Origin: Bacteroidales bacterium
Lineage (GTDB): Bacteria; Bacteroidota; Bacteroidia; Bacteroidales; UBA932
Direction of reading: 5' to 3'
Length of the DNA stretch: 64,000 nt
Assembly: GCA_017447815.1 (NCBI GenBank)
Contig: JAFSMS010000001.1
Coordinates: forward strand, 34,922 to 98,921
The notes beneath the pieces were generated by a model. The model made no database searches. It saw only the letters and a list, made by a program, of their open reading frames with translations, and was not told where the DNA came from. This document shows, one piece after another, positions 58,928-64,000 of the stretch. The translations under genes were made by a program, and so were the position numbers. Each line of letters starts with the position of its first letter. The stretch's first letter is position 1.

Positions 58928-59899
58928 CTATGCTTGTTTTGACCATTTACTGAAGAGGCGGAGGCCGTCGTAGAAGAGGCCGTAGGAGACCGGAATGCAA
59001 CTGAGCAGGGACAGCACTCCGTACCAGGGAATGGGATAGAGAGAGAGGAGGATGCCCCAAATCAGGAGCGTGATGGGCAGCAGCAGAAGAAGGCTGCCGA
59101 AACGTACTGTATTGTACCAGGCTTTGTCCCGGACCTTTTTGCAGAGGATTTCCGCCGTGCACCAGATGGGAAGGCTCAACAGGGCGGCCAAAGGCCATAT
59201 CAGCCATAGGAACGGATGTGCCTTCTCCGTAACGGGCCCTTGCGGTTCCACCATGGCAGCCATGCGCTGCTGGATAAGGTTGCGCAGAGCCTGCAGCAGT
59301 TGCGGCTCGGTAAGGTCGGCGTGTTCCCGGATAAAGGCGTTGATGTCAATCGCCTCACCGTAGCGGACTTCGCAGACGCCCCGGTAATGGAAGAAATCGG
59401 CATGGTTGATGCCGGTTGGGACAATCCAGGTCCGGCGGTTTTGTGCGCTGCGAAGGGCCAGCCGTGCAATCCCTTTTTTGATGGGCTGCAGCTTGCGTCC
59501 GGGCCGATGGGTTCCTTCCGGAAACAGGCAGAAGGGGACGCCGTGCTTCAGGACATCGTCTATGGCATCGAAACTTTCATAATTCTCGCTCACATGTTCC
59601 AGGCCATCCCTCTGCCGCACCATCGGAAGGATTCTGAGGAAATGGAGGATGCGGGCGATGGCGGGTTTCCGGAAAATGTCGGCCCTGGCGCCGAAGGCTG
59701 TGGGCTCTTTCCGGCCGGCAAGCACCACCATCGCGTCCATCAGCGTATTGGTGTGGTTGGGCGCAATGATCACCGCTCCGTCTTCGGGAAGGTCTGCGCC
59801 GCGGTACCGGAGTTCCCGGTAACTCTGCCGGATGCACCAGTCAACATAGGGGCGAAGGAAGGAATAGAGGCGGTCAGGTTTCCAGATTTCAGGCTTCAT
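58928..59899 (-). CDS. PlsC-family lysophospholipid acyltransferase
   Basis: Transfers an acyl chain to a lysophospholipid or similar acceptor. The 323-residue protein has an acyltransferase domain with APNHTNTLMDAM (spacing His-x5-Asp, one residue longer than the textbook His-x4-Asp but common in Bacteroidetes), LFPEGTHRPG and WIVPTGI, then three C-terminal membrane helices (about 230-315). It overlaps the upstream BASS transporter gene by 11 bases. The acceptor is uncertain. Confidence 0.85.
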   Translation of the reverse strand: MKPEIWKPDRLYSFLRPYVDWCIRQSYRELRYRGADLPEDGAVIIAPNHTNTLMDAMVVLAGRKEPTAFGARADIFRKPAIARILHFLRILPMVRQRDGLEHVSENYESFDAIDDVLKHGVPFCLFPEGTHRPGRKLQPIKKGIARLALRSAQNRRTWIVPTGINHADFFHYRGVCEVRYGEAIDINAFIREHADLTEPQLLQALRNLIQQRMAAMVEPQGPVTEKAHPFLWLIWPLAALLSLPIWCTAEILCKKVRDKAWYNTVRFGSLLLLLPITLLIWGILLSLYPIPWYGVLSLLSCIPVSYGLFYDGLRLFSKWSKQA

Positions 59900-60839
59900 C
59901 TCGGCGCGTGCGGTTGAAAATGGTGGCTACGGTAAGGCCGGAGATAATGTGCCAGATGCCCCACCAGGCGGTGATGACCAGCATGCCCCCATGGGGCGGG
60001 AAGCCTGCGAAAAGACTGGTTCCCAGCATCAGGGCAAGGCCGAGTCCGCTGTTCTGGATGCCGGTTTCGATGGTGAGCGTGCGGCGGTCCCGGAAGGGGA
60101 TCTTGCCGATGCTGGCCACCCCGAAACCGATGCTCAGGGCCATGAAATTGTGGATGAGCACGACCAGGAAGATGTATTTGATACTGAGGAGGAACGCTTC
60201 GATATTGCTGCTGAACGAAAGCACCACCATGGCGATGAAAATGAGGATGGAAAGCCATTGGAGGGGCTTTTTCAGGGCATTGGCCACTTTGGGGAGGTAG
60301 TGGCTGGTGAGGATGCCCAGCACCAGCGGAATGCCCAGCAGGATAAAGATGGTCTTGAAGACATCCCAGAGCGGAATCACCAGGGTGGGGATGGTTCCGG
60401 CCACACCGGCGCTGTGCAGATACACGGTTCCCCATGCCCAGAAATTAAAGGGCGTCAGGAAGACGGCGAGGGCCGTGGAAATGGCTGTCAGCGACACCGA
60501 CAGTTCGACATTGGCCTTGGCCAGGGAACTCATGAAGTTGGAAATATTACCGCCCGGGCAAGCCGCCACCAGAATCATTCCGAGACCCATCATGGGAGAA
60601 ATCCAGCCGGTGAGCAGGATGGCCAGGAGGCAGGTGAGGGCCGGCAGCAGCACCAGTTGGCAAAGCATCCCCAGCAGTACGCTCTTGGGCTTTTTGAAAA
60701 CTTCCACAAAGATGCCGGGCTTGATGCCCAGGGCCACGCCGTACATCACGAAGGCGAGGATGATGTTGATGGTGTTCATGCCACCGGCATTCAGTTGCAC
60801 CTGAATGCTGTCGATGGTCTGGATGATTTCCTGGGTCAT
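59889..60839 (-). CDS. Bile acid:sodium symporter (BASS) family transporter
   Basis: A 316-residue inner-membrane protein with about nine or ten helices. Family marks are ILVAACPGGNISNFMSSLAKAN, SVSLTAISTALAVFLTPF and ETGIQNSGLGLAL, which form the crossing helices and sodium sites. Bacterial members carry bile acids, pyruvate, pantothenate or other organic anions; the substrate cannot be read from the sequence. Confidence 0.9.
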   Translation of the reverse strand: MTQEIIQTIDSIQVQLNAGGMNTINIILAFVMYGVALGIKPGIFVEVFKKPKSVLLGMLCQLVLLPALTCLLAILLTGWISPMMGLGMILVAACPGGNISNFMSSLAKANVELSVSLTAISTALAVFLTPFNFWAWGTVYLHSAGVAGTIPTLVIPLWDVFKTIFILLGIPLVLGILTSHYLPKVANALKKPLQWLSILIFIAMVVLSFSSNIEAFLLSIKYIFLVVLIHNFMALSIGFGVASIGKIPFRDRRTLTIETGIQNSGLGLALMLGTSLFAGFPPHGGMLVITAWWGIWHIISGLTVATIFNRTRRDEA

Positions 60840-60844
60840 AAAAA

Positions 60845-61618
60845 CTAATAGTTCAATTTGAATTCGTCCACGTAAATGACCGACTTGCAGCTGCCGGTGA
60901 AAAATTCACCCAGGCGGCTGGCCAGCACCGCGATGAACAGGTAGGAGGGCTGTTTGTCGTTGACGTATTTCAGGTCGATGGTAAAGGGGATATATCCGCC
61001 CGTATCTTTGTCCAGCACCAGCGAACCGTAGGCCACGATGTCCGGGTCTTCCGCGGCCGGCGTGCTTGCCCCGTCGGTAGAAACAAAGTGACGGGCCTGC
61101 TTCCAACTGTACAGGGCAATCTCAATCTGGCCCTTGTCCAACTGGCCTTTCATCTCCTTGTACGGCTTTTTGACGGCGTCAATCTTGCCGGGCTGGTAGT
61201 GAACATAGCCGGACAGGCTCTTGGGACGGCCGTGGAAGGGGATGCCATGGTACATCTCGGCCCCGGACATGCCAATGATTTTGACGAATTTGCCCGTGTA
61301 CAGGTTGCCGGTGGCAAAAGTGCCCATGATGGAGCGGCTGCTCACCTTGGCCGCGGCTTTGCCTTTTCCTTTTACGGCAACGTGCTCATATTCGGGTATG
61401 GTGGTGTTGATGCCCAGGAAACTGGTGCCGTGGTTCGCGGTGCCCCAAACCTGTTGTTTGGCCGTGGCGTTCTCCGGATACAGGTCCCAGGCGCCTTTGG
61501 TCTTGCTCCAGGTGTCAAAGGAGAAGTTGTACACTTGTTCCTGGGCAAACAGCGACAGGGAAAGAAGGCTTCTAAGAAGCAGCAAAATGCTTTTTTGAAT
61601 GAATCTGAATGTATTCAT
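60845..61618 (-). CDS. Secreted PCMD-domain protein (putative carbohydrate metabolism domain)
   Basis: A 257-residue exported protein. After a signal peptide (about 1-24, ending LFAQ) it has the PCMD pattern: YNFSFDTWSK, YPENATAKQQVWGTANHG, GNLYTGKFVKI, GIPFHGRPKSLSGYVHYQPGK and the final VIYVDEFKLNY. Such domains are beta-sandwich, probably sugar-binding, and lie on surface proteins near polysaccharide loci. The start at 61618 gives a clean signal peptide. A glycoside hydrolase gene lies upstream in the same direction, separated by a hairpin. Confidence 0.8.
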   Translation of the reverse strand: MNTFRFIQKSILLLLRSLLSLSLFAQEQVYNFSFDTWSKTKGAWDLYPENATAKQQVWGTANHGTSFLGINTTIPEYEHVAVKGKGKAAAKVSSRSIMGTFATGNLYTGKFVKIIGMSGAEMYHGIPFHGRPKSLSGYVHYQPGKIDAVKKPYKEMKGQLDKGQIEIALYSWKQARHFVSTDGASTPAAEDPDIVAYGSLVLDKDTGGYIPFTIDLKYVNDKQPSYLFIAVLASRLGEFFTGSCKSVIYVDEFKLNY

Positions 61619-61645
61619 AACTTGCGAAGGTACAAAAAAAAGCAG

Positions 61646-61705
61646 ACAAAATAAACTATATCGCCTCAGATGTGGCTTTTTAGGCCGATGCACCTGAGGC
61701 GATAT
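61646..61705 (-). terminator. Hairpin terminator of the family 3 glycosidase gene
   Basis: A perfect 12-base inverted repeat (ATATCGCCTCAG 61658-61669 with CTGAGGCGATAT 61694-61705) and a 24-base loop. On the reverse strand the stem is followed by TTTATTTTG, so it probably ends the upstream glycosidase transcript. Confidence 0.65.
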
Positions 61706-61731
61706 CGCTTATTTATGGGCTGCCCTGTACC

Positions 61732-64000
61732 TTATTTCACGGCAATTTCCTTCACGGAGTCTGCGGGAAGGCAGACTGCGTTCACGGGCCAGGACTGGGC
61801 TTTGGCCTGTTTGAAAGCAGCAGTGGCGCGGATATCGGCGGCAGAAGCGCCAAAGCATATCTTGTACTCTCCGGCGGCCATTTCCCAGGCACCGGCGGCT
61901 TCGTTGAAGGAGGCAAGGGTGTAGGGATCCACGGTCATGGTGAGCGTCTGGGATTCACCAGGCTTGAGTTCGCGGGTTTTGGCAAACGCCTTGAGCTCGA
62001 AAGCGGGTTTTACCAGACCGCCGTCGGGAGCGGTGATATAGAGCTGGACGGCTTCCTTACCTGCAACGGAACCGTTGTTGGTGACGGTGATGGAGGCGCT
62101 TACCTTCCCGTCCTTGGCAACTTTCACGACGGGCTTGCTGTAGACAAAGGTGGTGTAGCTGAGGCCGTAGCCGAAAGGATAGGAAACTTTCTTGCCGGCC
62201 GTGCTAAAGTAGCGATAGCCCACCCAGATGCCTTCCTCATAATTGGTGTAGTCAATGTCCTTGCGGAGGGTTTTGTTCTGGAAGCCGAAGATGGCGGCGA
62301 AATCGCCCATCGAATTCTGTCCGTGGTAGTTGTGCGGGAAGTTGAAGGAGGACGGGATATCCAGGTAGCTGACGGGGAAGGTCATCGGGAGTTTGCCGGA
62401 AGGATTGGCGGCACCGGTGAGGACGTCGGCAACGGCATAGCCGCCTTCCTGGCCGGGTGTCCATGCCAGGAGAATGGCGTCGGGGATGTGCTTCCAGGAG
62501 GCCGTTTCAATAACGCCGCCGATATTCAGGACCACAACCAGCTTTTTGCCCTCGGCGTGGTATACATCGGCCAGGCTTTGGAGGAGCTGGCGCTCGAGGC
62601 CGGTGAGGGTCCAGTCGCCGTCTTCGGCCTTGCGGTCATCGCCTTCGCCGGCGTTGCGGGTAATGGTGAGGACGGCCATGTCCGAGGTTTTTTCCTTTTT
62701 CTCGATGAAGGAGCGGGAAACTTCCATCTCGGGGACGACAGGGTCTCCCAGAAGGATGCCCATGGTATTCTGGGCATTGTTGCGGAGCCGGGTCTTGGTG
62801 AGGGCGATGTACTGCTGGTACCAGGCCTCGATGTCTTTGTCAACTTCCACGCCGTTAACGCGGAGACCTTCCGCAACGTTGCGGACATAGGCTTTGTTCA
62901 CGTTGCCGGAACCGGTACCGCCGGCCACGAAGTCATAGGCGCCAATGCCGTACAGGGCTACCTGCTTGACATCCTTGAGCGGGAGAACACCGTTGTTCTC
63001 CAGGAGGACAAGACCTTCGGGCGTGGCGGCGCGGACCAGCTTGGCATGGCCTGCCAGGTCCGGCTTGTTGGAATATTTGTAGCCTGCGAAGCGGGGTGTG
63101 CGGACGATGTACTCCAGCATGCGGCGCACGTTGCGGTCCAGATCGGCTACGGGGAGGGAACCGTCTTTGACGGCGGCTACAATGCGGTCAATCTCGTTTT
63201 GCATGCCGGGTTCCATGAGGTCGTTGCCGGCGATGACCGCCTTTACGGTACCTTCCTTGTTGCCCCAGTCGGTCATCACGATGCCGCCAAAGCCCCATTC
63301 GTCACGAAGGATGCTGGTGAGAAGGCCGTGGCTCTGCTGGGTGAATTCACCGTTGAGACGGTTGTAGGAGCTCATGACGGTCCAGGGGTCGGACTCCTTC
63401 ACGGCTATTTCGAAGCCCTTGAGATAGAGCTCGCGCAGGGCGCGGGGGTTGATGCGGGCGTCGTCCTGCATGCGGTTCACTTCCTGGCTGTTGGCAGCGA
63501 AGTGTTTGATGGAAACGCCCACACCGTTGCTTTGGATACCGTTTACATAAGCGGCGGCCATTTTACCGGTGAGGAAGGGGTCTTCCGAGAAGTATTCGAA
63601 GTTGCGGCCGCAAAGGGGGTTGCGGTGGAGGTTCTGACCGGGGGCCAGCAGGACATCTGCGCCATATTCTTTCACTTCTTCGCCCATGGCGGCGGTGAGC
63701 TGCTTCACCAGGTCGGTGTTCCAGGTCGAGGCCAGCACGGTGCCCACCGGGAAACCGGTGCAATAGAAGGTCTGGTCCGTCCCGGGACGGGTAGGATTGA
63801 TGCGCAGGCCGGCGGGGCCGTCGGCCAGAACCGTGGTGGGAATGCCCAGGCGGGGAATTGCGCGGGTGGTGCCGGCGGCACCGGAAACAAGGGTCTCGTT
63901 GGATGCGGTCAGGGAGCCGGCGGTCATGGAACCCCAGCCTCCGCCTACTACCAGCGTGGCCTTTTCTTCCAGGGTCATGGCTTTAAGGACATCGTCAATG
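61732..64000 (-). CDS. Glycoside hydrolase family 3, beta-glucosidase-like (5' end beyond the window)
   Basis: Removes terminal beta-linked sugars (glucose, xylose or similar) from oligosaccharides. The frame is open to the right edge; codons before the internal ATG at 63978 read IDDVLKAMTLEEKA, so the true start and any signal peptide lie outside. Visible motifs are KHFAANSQEVNR, the nucleophile region GGIVMTDWGN (Asp codon at 63268-63270), the C-terminal alpha/beta sandwich domain (LLAWTPGQEGGYAVADVLTG) and a fibronectin-III-like end domain (SITVTNNGSVAGKEAVQLYI). About 756 residues are present. The exact sugar is not determinable. Confidence 0.95.
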   Translation of the reverse strand, partial: IDDVLKAMTLEEKATLVVGGGWGSMTAGSLTASNETLVSGAAGTTRAIPRLGIPTTVLADGPAGLRINPTRPGTDQTFYCTGFPVGTVLASTWNTDLVKQLTAAMGEEVKEYGADVLLAPGQNLHRNPLCGRNFEYFSEDPFLTGKMAAAYVNGIQSNGVGVSIKHFAANSQEVNRMQDDARINPRALRELYLKGFEIAVKESDPWTVMSSYNRLNGEFTQQSHGLLTSILRDEWGFGGIVMTDWGNKEGTVKAVIAGNDLMEPGMQNEIDRIVAAVKDGSLPVADLDRNVRRMLEYIVRTPRFAGYKYSNKPDLAGHAKLVRAATPEGLVLLENNGVLPLKDVKQVALYGIGAYDFVAGGTGSGNVNKAYVRNVAEGLRVNGVEVDKDIEAWYQQYIALTKTRLRNNAQNTMGILLGDPVVPEMEVSRSFIEKKEKTSDMAVLTITRNAGEGDDRKAEDGDWTLTGLERQLLQSLADVYHAEGKKLVVVLNIGGVIETASWKHIPDAILLAWTPGQEGGYAVADVLTGAANPSGKLPMTFPVSYLDIPSSFNFPHNYHGQNSMGDFAAIFGFQNKTLRKDIDYTNYEEGIWVGYRYFSTAGKKVSYPFGYGLSYTTFVYSKPVVKVAKDGKVSASITVTNNGSVAGKEAVQLYITAPDGGLVKPAFELKAFAKTRELKPGESQTLTMTVDPYTLASFNEAAGAWEMAAGEYKICFGASAADIRATAAFKQAKAQSWPVNAVCLPADSVKEIAVK

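Noticed and set aside
1-64000. tRNA, rRNA or CRISPR array
   Set aside because: I looked in all intergenic gaps and found no cloverleaf, rRNA-like segment or regularly spaced repeats. This was by eye only.

Overview
The window reads as a chromosomal segment of a member of the Bacteroidales. The evidence is SusC/SusD outer-membrane pairs, Bacteroidetes-type promoters (a TAnnTTTG box at -7, sometimes with TTG or TTTG about 19-21 bases upstream), and Bacteroidetes-typical gene sets: DUF4290-ftsK-lolA, nusB-yajC-ybbR-coaE, PUR-alpha-like DUF3276, DUF5606, an H1-like mini-histone and ATP-type PEP carboxykinase. The core genes are GC-rich. I cannot name the genus; an uncultured, fairly GC-rich gut lineage (Rikenellaceae-like or Cryptobacteroides-like) would fit.

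Bases 1 to about 11,060 are accessory. Two divergent susC genes (one cut by the left edge, start at 1772; the other at 2951-6481) flank a gene for an Mpi-type serine DNA invertase (2174-2785). The two susC genes begin with almost the same DNA in inverted orientation: 53 bases with 3 mismatches, including a perfect 32-base inverted repeat across the signal-peptide codons. A good -7 promoter box lies on the left susC side only. The most economical reading is a 1.2-kb invertible cassette that carries its own recombinase and one promoter and swaps expression between two glycan-uptake loci. The right susC continues into susD and a Big2-domain surface lipoprotein, then a terminator. Beyond it lie a transposase remnant and a HigB/HigA-like toxin-antitoxin pair with an operator-like palindrome.

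From about 11,130 to 61,000 the DNA is dense core chromosome. It holds AddA-like and AddB-like recombination nucleases (split, about 17.5 kb apart), FtsK and LolA, ApbE, a trimmed ComEC, acetate kinase with a Ptb-type phosphate acyltransferase, TpiA, ribosomal protein L25 and Pth, and a mini-histone. It continues with XerD, dipeptidyl peptidase III, a clostripain-like lipoprotein, SppA, an acyl-CoA synthetase operon, cardiolipin synthase, Ffh, a UshA-like nucleotidase, a CPA2 antiporter, RNase Y, and a 6S-like RNA beside zapA. After these come a purine/methylthioadenosine salvage operon with two phosphorylases, the nusB-to-coaE operon, RimO and PckA.

The right end (58,928-64,000) holds a PlsC-type acyltransferase overlapping a BASS-family transporter, a PCMD-domain carbohydrate-associated secreted protein, and a family 3 glycoside hydrolase cut by the right edge. 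Together the two ends suggest a saccharolytic lifestyle, and the centre suggests mixed-acid or acyl-phosphate fermentation. I saw no tRNA, rRNA or CRISPR array.
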